This document shows positions 20,062 through 28,913 of a DNA stretch of 64,000 nucleotides, in pieces (position 1 is the first letter of the stretch; each line of letters opens with the position of its first letter). Made by a program: the position numbers and the translations under genes. The DNA is from Tsukamurella ocularis. Lineage in GTDB: Bacteria; Actinomycetota; Actinomycetes; Mycobacteriales; Mycobacteriaceae. The notes under the pieces are model-generated. The model saw only the letters and a list, made by a program, of their open reading frames with translations, was not told the origin of the DNA and searched no databases. The stretch covers positions 224,155 to 288,154 of the forward strand of contig NZ_JANUCJ010000005.1 in the NCBI RefSeq assembly GCF_024807615.1, written 5' to 3'.

Positions 20062-20610
20062 ATGCGTGCCTCCCGTTCGACCCTCGCCCTCGCCTCCGTC
20101 GTCCTCGCTGCGGCGTCCCTCACCGCGTGCAGTACGCCGGAGGCCTCCGCGGCCTGCCCCACGGGCGCCCCGAGCACCGCCAACTCCCCCGACTGGACCT
20201 ACCAGGGGCAAACCGGCTCCATCGTGGTCACGGGCCCCTCGGACACCGCATCCCCGCAGATCACCGTTGAGAAGCCCTTCTCCGTCGAGCAGACCCACGT
20301 CCAGGCCTTCAACCCGCCCGGCGACGGTGCCGTGGTCGGCGACACCGCGACGGTCTCGGTCTGCTACCTGGGAGTCAACGGCCGCACCGGCGAGCGCTTC
20401 GACAGCACCTACGACCGCGGCAAGCCTGCGTCGTTCTCACTCGACGGAGTGATCCCCGGCTTCAAGAAGGCCATCGCGGGCAACAAGGTCGGCACCTCCG
20501 TGGGCGTGGCGATCGCGCCCGCCGACGGCTACGTGACGGGCCAGCCCTCGGCCGGGATCCAGGCCGGCGACACGTTGATCTTCGCGATCAAGATCCTCTC
20601 CGCGTCGTAG
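20062..20610 (+). CDS. FKBP-type peptidyl-prolyl isomerase-like lipoprotein
   Basis: A 182-residue lipoprotein. The signal peptide ends in the lipobox SLTACS, so the mature protein would be anchored by Cys at about residue 23. The C-terminal half is FKBP-like: VSVCYLGVNGRTGERFDSTYDRG aligns with the FKBP strand-loop (parts CYLGVNGRTG, RFDSTYDRG), VIPGFKKAIAGNKVG with the active-site strand, and GDTLIFAIKIL with the last strand. The usual active-site Trp is replaced by Phe (PGF). The ATG was taken at the start of the signal peptide. A paralogue sits at 26676-27251, and the two bracket glnE-glnA2. A surface-exposed folding role is likely; catalysis is unproven. Confidence 0.8.
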   Translation: MRASRSTLALASVVLAAASLTACSTPEASAACPTGAPSTANSPDWTYQGQTGSIVVTGPSDTASPQITVEKPFSVEQTHVQAFNPPGDGAVVGDTATVSVCYLGVNGRTGERFDSTYDRGKPASFSLDGVIPGFKKAIAGNKVGTSVGVAIAPADGYVTGQPSAGIQAGDTLIFAIKILSAS

Positions 20611-20708
20611 CTCTCAGGCCGTCGCGGGCCCGCGGATTCAGGGATCGCCCTGATGCGCGGCGCGGACGCCGCCGCGAGACTGGGAGCACACCGATCCCTG
20701 GAGGCGTC

Positions 20709-21185
20709 ATGCGCGTACTGTCCGCCGTCGTCGGAGCCGTGGTGCTCCTCCCCCTTGCCGCGCTGGCGGTGATTCTCGCCGGTATCCGGTTCCGGATCCG
20801 TCCCGTCCTGAACGTCGTGCGCCGGGTCAACCGGGACTTCACGAACCCGCGCGCCGTCCACGCCGCCGAGTCCCCCGACTCGACCCGCACGGTGGTGCGG
20901 CACGTGGGGCGGCGCAGCGGCACGGCCTACGAGACGCCGGTCGACGCGTTCGCGACCGACCGCGGCACGCTCGTCATCGCGCTGCCCTACGGGCCGGACA
21001 CCGACTGGGTTCGCAACGTCCGTGCCGCGGGTACCGTGGACCTCGTGCGGCACGGTGCGACGCACACCGCGACGGAACCCCGCGTCGTCGCGACGACCGA
21101 CGTCATCGACGAGATCCCGCCGGGCGCACGGCGCACCCTGCGGCTGTTCAACGTCGAGAACTGCCTGGAGCTCCACGTCGCCTGA
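20709..21185 (+). CDS. Deazaflavin (F420)-dependent nitroreductase-family protein (DUF385/DDN fold)
   Basis: A 158-residue protein with an N-terminal membrane helix (residues about 5-27) followed by a split-barrel DDN-like domain. RHVGRRSGTAYETPVDAF is the family core, VIALPYGPDTDWVRNVRAAG is the F420-phosphate/loop region, and LRLFNVENCLELHV ends the domain. Family members include M. tuberculosis Ddn, an F420H2-dependent quinone reductase; actinobacteria carry many copies. Its substrate is unknown. It starts 98 bases after the FKBP lipoprotein and converges on the nuclease-like gene. An ATG with GGAGGC 5 bases upstream supports the start. Confidence 0.82.
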   Translation: MRVLSAVVGAVVLLPLAALAVILAGIRFRIRPVLNVVRRVNRDFTNPRAVHAAESPDSTRTVVRHVGRRSGTAYETPVDAFATDRGTLVIALPYGPDTDWVRNVRAAGTVDLVRHGATHTATEPRVVATTDVIDEIPPGARRTLRLFNVENCLELHVA

Positions 21186-21200
21186 GCGCCGTGCACTCCC

Positions 21201-22139
21201 TCAGCCCACCCGGGCGAGCAGCGCCCGGTGATCCGCGCCGGGCACCTCGTGGCCGGTGACCTCGGCCGCCCCGAGCCCGCGCAGCAGCACGTGGTCGATG
21301 CCCACCACGGGCGGGTAGGTCTTGTCCGTCGGGTAGGTGGGCAGCCAGCCCGCGCCGGCGAGCTGCCCCGCGTCGCGGTATCCGCCCGTGAGCAGGCTAC
21401 GGAAGCGCACATGGTCGAAGGTGGCGTTGTAGTCCCCCAGCGCGACGACGGGGCGCCCCTCGGGAACGCCCTGCAGGAGGGTACCGATCCGGCGCAGCTC
21501 GGAGTCCCAGGTCTCCGGGTCCAGGGGCGGCATCGGGTGCAGCGCGAAGAGCTGCACGTCGCCCCGGCCGGGGACGGTCGCGACGGCGGTCAGCGCGTTC
21601 ATGACGAAGCCGGGGACGGTGCCGGTGCTCGTGAGGGGGTGGCGGCTGTAGAGCGCGGTCCCGTCGGCCAGCGCTGCGGGCCGGACGATCGAGTGCGGCA
21701 GGTCCGTGGCGATGCTGGACGCGGCGATCCGCCGGGCGGCCTCATCCGTCACCTCGAGGACGGCGAGCACATCCACGCGGTTCTCGCGGACCAGCTTCGC
21801 GAGCGCATCCACATCGCCTGCACCCACTTGGATGTTCGCGCTGAGCACGGTGAGCTCCGGTCCGGCGGGCGCCGGCTCGCCGCGCCACAGCGGCGCCTGC
21901 ACCCAGACCCCGGCGGCCACCACCGCCACCGCCAGCACGAGACGCAGCAGCGCACGGACGTACAGCAGGCACACCACCGCGATCGCGATGCAGGCCACCC
22001 AGAGCACCGGCGAGACCGCAGCGGCGGCCACCGTGATCTTGTCGGTCCCGGGCCAGAAGTGCAGCACGAGCGCCAGGAGCGCGCCCAGCAGGGCAGCGGT
22101 GCCGACGATGCTTGCCGCCATCCGGAAGAAGATCCTCAT
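21201..22139 (-). CDS. Membrane-anchored endonuclease/exonuclease/phosphatase-family protein
   Basis: A 312-residue protein with three N-terminal membrane helices (about residues 7-30, 38-60, 63-84) and an exposed EEP domain. Catalytic motifs are VLSANIQVGAGD, DVLAVLEVTDE with the metal-binding Glu, LFALHPMPPLD, the VVALGDYNATFDH Asp-Asn pair and the final GIDHVLLRG with the general-base His. This is the layout of actinobacterial membrane EEP proteins, which may cleave phosphodiesters or phospholipids outside the membrane. It lies 24 bases downstream of glnE on the same strand, so it may be cotranscribed with glnA2-glnE, although no functional link is known. Confidence 0.85.
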   Translation of the reverse strand: MRIFFRMAASIVGTAALLGALLALVLHFWPGTDKITVAAAAVSPVLWVACIAIAVVCLLYVRALLRLVLAVAVVAAGVWVQAPLWRGEPAPAGPELTVLSANIQVGAGDVDALAKLVRENRVDVLAVLEVTDEAARRIAASSIATDLPHSIVRPAALADGTALYSRHPLTSTGTVPGFVMNALTAVATVPGRGDVQLFALHPMPPLDPETWDSELRRIGTLLQGVPEGRPVVALGDYNATFDHVRFRSLLTGGYRDAGQLAGAGWLPTYPTDKTYPPVVGIDHVLLRGLGAAEVTGHEVPGADHRALLARVG

Positions 22140-22163
22140 GCCGCCATCCTGCCCGCTGCGGCG

Positions 22164-25100
22164 CTATTCGCCCCAGAAGACCCGGTCGACCACGGCGCGC
22201 CCGCGCCGGGTGGTGCGCAGGTAGTCGTCGAGGTAGTCCAGCGAGCTTCCCCTCCACCCGGCCACGTACGCCACATTGGAAAGCACCGCGCCGGGCCCCG
22301 GCAGCTGGTCGACGGGCTTGCCGCGCACCAGGAACAGCGCGTTGCGGGCGCGGGTGGCGGTAAGCCACGCCTCCCGCAGTAGTTCGACGTCGCTCACCGG
22401 GAGCAGCTCGTTCGCCTCGATCGCGTCGAGCGATTCGAGCGTCGAGGTGTTGCGCAGCGCGGGAACGGCACTGGCGTGCCGCAGTTGCTCCAGCTGGACC
22501 GTCCACTCGACGTCGGAGAGCCCGCCGCGACCCAGCTTGGTGTGCGTCGCGGGGTCTGCCCCGCGGGGCAGCCGCTCGGAGTCGACGCGGGCCTTGATGC
22601 GCCGCAGCTCGTTGACCGTCGCGGGCGAGACGCCGCCTTCGGGGTACCGGGTCTCGTCCACCATGTGCAGGAACTCGCGGGCGATGCCCTCGTCGCCGGC
22701 CACGTGGGTGGCGCGCAGGAGCGCCTGTACCTCCCAGGGCTGCGCCCACTGCTGGTAGTAGGCCCGGTACGCAGCCAAGGTCCGCACCACGGGTCCGTTG
22801 CGGCCCTCGGGGCGCAGGCCCGTGTCGACCTCCAGACCCGGGTCCACCGACGGTGCGCCGAGCCGGGTCCGCACCGCATCGGCGACGTGGTTGGACCACC
22901 GCACCGCGTCGGACTCCTCGTAGCCCTCGTTGGGCACGCAGACGAACAGCACATCGGCGTCGGAGCCGTAGCCGATCTCGTGACCGCCGAGCCGGCCCAT
23001 GCCGATGACCGCGATCCGCGCAGGCGCGCCCGGTGGGTAAGCACTGCGACTGGACTCGCGCTCCACCACGGACGTCGCGACCTCGGAGACGAGCGCGGCG
23101 TCGAGGGCGGCGCCCCAGACCGACGAGAGGGCGGCGCACACCTCCGGCACGGTCATCATGCCGAGAATGTCTGCCGAGGCTACGCGGGCGATCTCGCTAC
23201 GCCGCATGGCCCGCGCCACCGCGATCGCCCGGTCGCGGTGCGGGGCACGGCTGACCGCGGCGAGCATGCCGTCGTAGACCGAGTTCGGCGAGGGCTCCGT
23301 GAGCTTCGGACCGGCGGCGCCGTCGGCGTAGAGGCGGATCACGTCGGGCGATCGGGCCAGGAGCTCCGCGACGAAGGTCGACGAGCCAAGCACGGTCATG
23401 AGCCGCTGCGCGACCACCGACTCGTCGCGCAGTACGCGCAGATACCACTCGACGTCACGCAGATCCTCGGAGAGCTTGCGGTAGTTCAGCAGGCCGGCAT
23501 CGGGATTCGGGGTCTCGCTGAGCCATTCGAGCAGGGTGGGCAGCAGGATGGTCTGGATCCGGCCCCGTCGCGAGGAGTCCGCCATCGCCTTGAGGTGCGC
23601 GAGGGCGTGCTGCGGCTGGAGGAAGCCGAGCGCGGCCAGTCGCGCGACGATCGCATCGTCGCTCAAGCTCACCGCGTCCGCGTCGAGGTTCGCGATCGAG
23701 TCCAACAGCGGGCGGTAGAAGAGTTTGGTGTGCAGTCGGCGCACCCGCGCCGACTGCCGCTTGAGCTCCGCCCGCAGCACCCCAGCGGCGTCGCGATCTC
23801 CGTCGGGCCGGATGTGCGCGGCGCGCGCCAGCCAGCGCCACGCCTCCTCGTGATCGGGCGGCGGCAGCAGATGGGTGCGCTCCATGCGGCGCAGCTGTAG
23901 CCGATGCTCCAACGTGCGCAAGAACTCGTACGAGGCGGTGAAGTTCGCGCCGTCGTCGCGCCCCACGTAGCCTCCGACGGTGAGCGCCTCCAGGGCGTCG
24001 ACGGTGCTGCGCTCCCGCAGGGTCTCGTCGGTGCGGCCGTGCACCAGTTGCAGCAGCTGGACGGCGAACTCGACGTCACGCAGGCCGCCGCGGCCCAGCT
24101 TCAGCTCGCGCTCGCGCAGGTCTGGGGCGATGTTCTCCTCGACGCGGCGGCGCATCTCCTGCACGTCCTGCACGAAGTCCTCGCGCTCGGCCGCCTCCCA
24201 CACCATGGGGCTGAGCGCGCCCAGGTAGTCATGCCCCAGCTCCATGTCACCGGTCTGCGGGCGGGCCTTGAGAAGCGCCTGGAACTCCCAGGTCTTCGCC
24301 CATCGCTTGTAGTACGCCACATGGGATTCCAGCGTGCGGGTGAGGCTACCGGCCTTGCCCTCCGGGCGGAGCGCAGCATCCACATCGAAGAACGCCGCGG
24401 AGCCTATCCGCATCATCTCCCCCGCGAGCCGCGCGGAGGCCCCATCGGCGGGCTCGGCGACGAAGATCACGTCCACGTCGGAGACGTAGTTCAGTTCCCG
24501 GGCACCGCACTTGCCCATCGCGACCACGGCGAGGCGACCCTGCGGGTCGGCGTCGGGATGGACGGTCGCGACGGCGACCGCCAACGCGGCAGTGAGCGCG
24601 GCGTCCGCGAGGTCCGCGAGATGCGCGCCCACGATCGCGAAGGGCAGGGTGGGCTCGTTCTCCACCAGCTCGGCGAGGTCCCGCGCGGCGAGCACCATCA
24701 CCAGGTCGCGGTAGCCGTCGCGCAGCGCGGCGATCGCGGCGCCGCCGGTGACCGCCGCGCGATAGATCAGGTCGTCGTCGCGGCGACCCGGGACCTTCAC
24801 CGCGTCGACGGTGGCGAGCATTGCGGCGATCAGATCGTCGCGCGAGCGCAGCGGCGCGGTGTCCCGCAGCAGGCGCCAGGACGCGGGATGACTGATGAGG
24901 TGATCCCCCAGAGCGTCGGACGCTCCGAGCAGCCCGAAGAGCCGGCCGCGAAAGGTGGTGTCGCCGCGGATCAGCCCGTCGATCTCCGCCCAGTCGGCGG
25001 CCGCGGACTCCCGCAGCCGCACCAGGGCGCGCAGTGTCCAGTCCGGGTCGGCTGCGCGGGAGAGCGCCCACAGGACGTCGGCACTCTCGACGTTCGCCCA

Positions 25101-25193
25101 CCCCAGGGATTCGAGGTTCGGCTCAGCGTTGGAGTCCAGGAGGCCCAGCCGGCCCGCACTCGGGCGGCGGACCTCGCGGTTCGTGGGCGGCAC
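22164..25193 (-). CDS. glnE: Bifunctional glutamine synthetase adenylyltransferase / adenylyl-removing enzyme
   Basis: A 1009-residue enzyme that attaches AMP to and removes it from the GlnA1 tyrosine (Tyr405 here). Two nucleotidyltransferase halves are visible. The N-terminal adenylyl-removing half has [17 protein letters not shown] near residue 235. The C-terminal adenylylating half has [17 protein letters not shown] near residue 755. Each half has a following [12 protein letters not shown] or [12 protein letters not shown] segment. Length is as in M. tuberculosis GlnE (Rv2221c). It begins 13 bases after glnA2 on the same strand. The start codon (ATG at 25193) gives [18 protein letters not shown], close to mycobacterial N-termini. 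Confidence 0.96.
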   Translation of the reverse strand: MPPTNREVRRPSAGRLGLLDSNAEPNLESLGWANVESADVLWALSRAADPDWTLRALVRLRESAAADWAEIDGLIRGDTTFRGRLFGLLGASDALGDHLISHPASWRLLRDTAPLRSRDDLIAAMLATVDAVKVPGRRDDDLIYRAAVTGGAAIAALRDGYRDLVMVLAARDLAELVENEPTLPFAIVGAHLADLADAALTAALAVAVATVHPDADPQGRLAVVAMGKCGARELNYVSDVDVIFVAEPADGASARLAGEMMRIGSAAFFDVDAALRPEGKAGSLTRTLESHVAYYKRWAKTWEFQALLKARPQTGDMELGHDYLGALSPMVWEAAEREDFVQDVQEMRRRVEENIAPDLRERELKLGRGGLRDVEFAVQLLQLVHGRTDETLRERSTVDALEALTVGGYVGRDDGANFTASYEFLRTLEHRLQLRRMERTHLLPPPDHEEAWRWLARAAHIRPDGDRDAAGVLRAELKRQSARVRRLHTKLFYRPLLDSIANLDADAVSLSDDAIVARLAALGFLQPQHALAHLKAMADSSRRGRIQTILLPTLLEWLSETPNPDAGLLNYRKLSEDLRDVEWYLRVLRDESVVAQRLMTVLGSSTFVAELLARSPDVIRLYADGAAGPKLTEPSPNSVYDGMLAAVSRAPHRDRAIAVARAMRRSEIARVASADILGMMTVPEVCAALSSVWGAALDAALVSEVATSVVERESSRSAYPPGAPARIAVIGMGRLGGHEIGYGSDADVLFVCVPNEGYEESDAVRWSNHVADAVRTRLGAPSVDPGLEVDTGLRPEGRNGPVVRTLAAYRAYYQQWAQPWEVQALLRATHVAGDEGIAREFLHMVDETRYPEGGVSPATVNELRRIKARVDSERLPRGADPATHTKLGRGGLSDVEWTVQLEQLRHASAVPALRNTSTLESLDAIEANELLPVSDVELLREAWLTATRARNALFLVRGKPVDQLPGPGAVLSNVAYVAGWRGSSLDYLDDYLRTTRRGRAVVDRVFWGE

Positions 25194-25206
25194 CGTCGGC
25201 CCCGCC

Positions 25207-26547
25207 CTACAGGGAGAGGAAGCGGTCGAGCTCGAACGGGGTGACCACCGCGCGGTAGTCGTTCCACTCGGACCACTTGTTGCGCAGGAAGTACTCGAAG
25301 ACGTGCTCCCCCAGTGTCTCCGCGACCAACTCGCTCTTCTCCATGAGCACGAGCGCGTCGTCCAGGCTGGCGGGTAGGTCCTTGAAGCCCATCGAGCGGC
25401 GCTCGCGGGCGGTCATCTGCCGCACGTCGTCCTCGGCGGCCTCGGGCAGCTCATAGCCGCCCTTGATGCCTTCGAGCCCGGCCGCGCACAGGACCGCGAA
25501 GGCCAGGTACGGGTTGCACGCCGAATCTGGCGAGCGCACCTCGATGCGGCGGCTGCTCGCCTTGTTCGGCGTGTACAGCGGCACGCGCACCATCGCCGAG
25601 CGATTCGCGGCGCCCCAGGTCGCGGCGGTGGGTGCCTCGTCGCCGGTCACGAGACGCTTGTACGAGTTCACCCACTGGTTGGTGACCGCGGAGATCTCGG
25701 GCGCGTGGTGCAGGATGCCCGCGATGAAAGCCTTGCCGGTCGCCGAGAGCTGAAGCTCGTCGTCCGGGTCGTGGAAGGCGTTGGAATCGCCCTCGAAGAG
25801 GCTCATGTGCGTATGCATCCCCGATCCGGGGTGCGACGAGAAGGGCTTGGGCATAAACGAGGCCTTCACGCCCTCGGTCATCGCCACTTCCTTAACCAGG
25901 TAGCGGAAGGTCATCACGTTGTCCGCCATCGAGAGCGCATCCGCGTACCGCAGATCGATCTCCTGCTGGCCGGGTCCCGCCTCGTGGTGGCTGAACTCGA
26001 CGGAGATACCCATCGCCTCGAGTGCCTCGATCGCCTTGCGCCGGAAGTTCGGCGCCGACTCGTGCACCGCCTGGTCGAAGTAGCCGCCGTTGTCGGCGGG
26101 GATCGGCATGCCGTGCGGGCCGGACTCCTTGTTCAGGAGGTAGAACTCGATCTCCGGGTGCACATAGCAGGAGAAGCCGAGATCGGCGGCGCGGTTGAGC
26201 TGGCGCCGCAGCACGTGCCGGCTGTCGCCCCAGGAGGGCGTCCCGTCGGGCATCGCGATATCGCAGAACATGCGAACGGAGTGCATCTCCCCGTTGCCGC
26301 TGGTCCACGGCAGCACCTGGAAGGTCGACGGGTCGGGCTTGGCGACGGTATCCGCCTCCGAAACCCGCGAGAAGCCCTCGATCGAGCTGCCGTCGAAGCC
26401 GATCCCCTCCGTGAACGCGCCCTCCAGCTCCGCGGGCGCGATAGCAACGGACTTGAGGAAACCGAGCACGTCGGTGAACCACAGCCGCACGAAGCGGATG
26501 TCCCGTTCCTCGATGGTGCGAAGCACGAACTCCTGCTGCCGGTCCAT
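25207..26547 (-). CDS. glnA2: Glutamine synthetase type I-alpha (GlnA2)
   Basis: A 446-residue second glutamine synthetase. [42 protein letters not shown] and NRSAMVRVP are the catalytic blocks. Unlike GlnA1 it has no tyrosine in the adenylylation-loop position (the segment reads [10 protein letters not shown]), so GlnE should not modify it. In mycobacteria this paralogue is dispensable and has low activity. It precedes glnE by 13 bases on the same strand, as Rv2222c-Rv2221c. A possible partial GlnR site lies 24-39 bases upstream of the start codon. Confidence 0.94.
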   Translation of the reverse strand: MDRQQEFVLRTIEERDIRFVRLWFTDVLGFLKSVAIAPAELEGAFTEGIGFDGSSIEGFSRVSEADTVAKPDPSTFQVLPWTSGNGEMHSVRMFCDIAMPDGTPSWGDSRHVLRRQLNRAADLGFSCYVHPEIEFYLLNKESGPHGMPIPADNGGYFDQAVHESAPNFRRKAIEALEAMGISVEFSHHEAGPGQQEIDLRYADALSMADNVMTFRYLVKEVAMTEGVKASFMPKPFSSHPGSGMHTHMSLFEGDSNAFHDPDDELQLSATGKAFIAGILHHAPEISAVTNQWVNSYKRLVTGDEAPTAATWGAANRSAMVRVPLYTPNKASSRRIEVRSPDSACNPYLAFAVLCAAGLEGIKGGYELPEAAEDDVRQMTARERRSMGFKDLPASLDDALVLMEKSELVAETLGEHVFEYFLRNKWSEWNDYRAVVTPFELDRFLSL

Positions 26548-26570
26548 GTCTCGACCCTAAGCGAGGAGGT

Positions 26571-26586
26571 GTTAACTGCGTGTTAC
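26571..26586 (-). promoter_or_regulatory. Possible partial GlnR site upstream of glnA2
   Basis: Read on the glnA2 strand this is GTAAC, six bases, TTAAC: the same half-site spacing as the glnA1 box but only one pair and with a degenerate second half. It lies 24-39 bases upstream of the glnA2 start codon, closer than the glnA1 box, which would suit a repressor as well as an activator role. Confidence 0.4.
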
Positions 26587-26675
26587 AACGCGAGAAGGTT
26601 GTCGACGACCGGATGCCTCCCCTCGGTTCCGGCCGATTCGCACCTGGAGAGGGGATACCGAGTAGCGTCCCGGGC

Positions 26676-27251
26676 GTGGATGCACCGTTCGCACGCCTCA
26701 CCGTCGCCGCTGCGGCGGCGTGCGCCCTCCTCCCCCTTGCCGGGTGCGGCGCGGCGACCGAGGGGCCCGCCCCGGCCCGGGCGACCGGCACGATCGACAC
26801 CTGCCCCGCTGCGGCGCCGGCCGCAGACGCGAAGGCCGTCACCCTGAGCGGAGCCACCGGCCGGGCCGTCGTCGTCCCGCCGACCGAGCACGCGGCGCCG
26901 CGAATCACCGTCGACGCGCCGTACCGAGTGGACCGGACGCAGATCGTGGTCGCGGAGCCCGGGTCCGGTGTAGAGCTGACAGAGCGCTCGGTGGTCACCG
27001 TCTGCTACCAGGGCGTGAACGGCCGCACGGGAGCGGTCTTCGACGACGCCTTCGGCCGTGCGACGTCGGCCGAGATCGCCCTCCCCGACGTCGTCCCCGG
27101 GTTCCGGGCGGCGCTCGTCGGCCAGCGGTCCGGCACAACGGTGGTCACTGCGGTCACCGCGGTCGACGGCTACCCCAAGGGCGAGCCGAAAGCCGGCGTC
27201 GACCCGGGCGACACACTGATCTTCGCGATCCGGGTGCTCGCCGCGAACTGA
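26676..27251 (+). CDS. FKBP-like lipoprotein, divergent paralogue
   Basis: A 191-residue lipoprotein with lipobox LAGCGA at about residue 25 and a C-terminal FKBP-like region: TVCYQGVNGRTGAVFDDAFGRA (parts CYQGVNGRTG, FDDAFG), VVPGFRAALVGQRSG and GDTLIFAIRVLAAN. It shares CYxGVNGRTG and GDTLIFAI with the lipoprotein at 20062-20610 and is clearly its paralogue, though it is more divergent and its FDS motif has become FDD. The GTG start at 26676 puts the signal peptide at the N-terminus; upstream in-frame codons lack a signal sequence. No good ribosome site is near, so leaderless translation is possible. Its stop is directly adjacent to the stop of the convergent hydrolase. Confidence 0.75.
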   Translation: MDAPFARLTVAAAAACALLPLAGCGAATEGPAPARATGTIDTCPAAAPAADAKAVTLSGATGRAVVVPPTEHAAPRITVDAPYRVDRTQIVVAEPGSGVELTERSVVTVCYQGVNGRTGAVFDDAFGRATSAEIALPDVVPGFRAALVGQRSGTTVVTAVTAVDGYPKGEPKAGVDPGDTLIFAIRVLAAN

Positions 27252-28859
27252 TCAGGCGGTGCAGCGCAGATCCGCCGCCGGGGCCTTGAGGTCGCGCAGG
27301 TAGGCGGTGACGGCGTCGTCGACGCACGCATTGCCCTCCAGCGAGACGGTGTGTTGGCTGCCCTCGAAACTGATCAGCGAGGCTCCGAGCTGCTTGGCCA
27401 GGTTCACCCCGTTCTCGTACGGGGTCGCTGGATCGTGGGTCGTCGAGACCACGACCAGCTTCGGTGCGCCGACGGCGTTCACCTCGTGGGGCTTGAGCGT
27501 GGGAGCCGCCGCCCAGAACGCACAGGTGCCCTTCGCGCCGCGGCCGGTACCGCGACCGTCGTCGAGGAAGGGCGCTGCCTTGCGGATCTCGGTGTCGAGC
27601 CGGGCCAGATCCGCAGGTGCGGTGACGGCGGGGCCATCGACGCAGTTGATCGCGGTGTTGGCGTCCATCATCGGCGAATAGCGGCCGAGCTCATCGCGGT
27701 TGAGATACAGGTCTGCGATGCGCTGCAGCAGCGAGCCGTCGCCGCGCTGCAGGCCGGTGAGCCCCCGTCGCAGCGGCTCCCAGAGCTGCTGCGCGTACAT
27801 GGCCTGGATGGTGGCGGTCGTGGCATCGGTGTAGCTGAGCTGCCGGCCGCCCTGGCCGCGCACCGTCTTGTCGATGAGCGGGCGCACCAACTGCTGGTAC
27901 CGCGCGGTCGCCTGCGCCGGGTCGGTCCCGACCGGGCACGTGGGGTACTTCGCGCAGTCCTTCGCCCAGTCGTCGAACACCGTCTGGAACCCCGCCATCT
28001 GCTGCACGTTCGCGGTGATCTGGTCGAGGGCGGGGTCGACAGCACCGTCGAGCACCATCGCCCGGACCCGCTCGGGGAAGGTCTCCGCGTAGATGGCGCC
28101 GATGAACGTGCCGTAGCTGTAGCCGAGGTAGGTGAGCTTCTCGTCACCGAGGACCGCGCGCAGCACGTCCAGGTCGCGCACGGTCTGTGCGGTGCCGACG
28201 TTGGCCAGGAAGGCCTTCCCCATTTTCTCGGCGCACAGGTCCGCCTGGGACTTGTTGAACGCCTCCTGCTTCGCGATGCCCGCCGGGGAGTTGTCGAAGG
28301 CGAGGGTCGAGAGCCGGTTCTCGTCGCGTTGCCGGTCGCTGAAGCACTTCACGGCGGGCGAGCTTGCGCCCACGCCGCGCGGGTCCCAGCCGACCAGGTC
28401 GAAACTCTGCGCGATCTCGAACTTGTCGGCCTCCATCGACTTGCCCGCCACCTGCTGCACGCCGGAGCCGCCGGGACCACCGGGGTTCATCAGCAGCGAC
28501 CCGCGCCGCTGCCCCGTGGCCTTGACGCGGGCGACGGCGAGCTCCGTCTCCCCCGCCGACGGATCGTCGTAGTCGATCGGCACCGTCACCCGGCCGCACT
28601 CGAGTTTCGTCTTGTCGTACTCGGCGATGTCGTCGGCCTTGGCGATCGCGGCGCAGGAGCCCCACTCGACCTTCTGCCCGTAGTACTTGCCGAGGCTCGC
28701 CGGCACGCCGGCCCCCGACGTCCGGGTGGGTGTGGCGATGCCCGGCGCGGACGATCCACCTGCCGGTTCCGCGGTCCCCGCGATCTGGACCGAGCATCCC
28801 GCGAGCACCGCCGCGGCGAGGACCGCAGTCGCGGTCAGGAGTGGCTTGCCTGCCTTCAT
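27252..28859 (-). CDS. Lipoprotein alpha/beta hydrolase, CaeA/TAP-like protease
   Basis: A 535-residue exported hydrolase with lipobox LAGCSV at about residue 22. The alpha/beta-hydrolase core has MNPGGPGGSGVQ (oxyanion), DLVGWDPRGVGAS, and the nucleophile GYSYGTFIG near residue 245. The C-terminal TAP-like domain supplies the acid and base in STTHDPATPYENG and GSQHTVS. It corresponds to Rv2223c/Rv2224c (caeA, Hip1), cell-envelope esterase/proteases that lie next to glnA2 in M. tuberculosis. There two copies are present; only one is seen here. A longer open frame upstream overlaps nadE and was rejected. The substrate is likely an envelope protein or ester. Confidence 0.9.
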   Translation of the reverse strand: MKAGKPLLTATAVLAAAVLAGCSVQIAGTAEPAGGSSAPGIATPTRTSGAGVPASLGKYYGQKVEWGSCAAIAKADDIAEYDKTKLECGRVTVPIDYDDPSAGETELAVARVKATGQRRGSLLMNPGGPGGSGVQQVAGKSMEADKFEIAQSFDLVGWDPRGVGASSPAVKCFSDRQRDENRLSTLAFDNSPAGIAKQEAFNKSQADLCAEKMGKAFLANVGTAQTVRDLDVLRAVLGDEKLTYLGYSYGTFIGAIYAETFPERVRAMVLDGAVDPALDQITANVQQMAGFQTVFDDWAKDCAKYPTCPVGTDPAQATARYQQLVRPLIDKTVRGQGGRQLSYTDATTATIQAMYAQQLWEPLRRGLTGLQRGDGSLLQRIADLYLNRDELGRYSPMMDANTAINCVDGPAVTAPADLARLDTEIRKAAPFLDDGRGTGRGAKGTCAFWAAAPTLKPHEVNAVGAPKLVVVSTTHDPATPYENGVNLAKQLGASLISFEGSQHTVSLEGNACVDDAVTAYLRDLKAPAADLRCTA

Positions 28860-28913
28860 CCTTCCGATCCTGCCACGCGGCACTCCCGGTTCCCGGGACG
28901 CTAGGGTTGAGCC

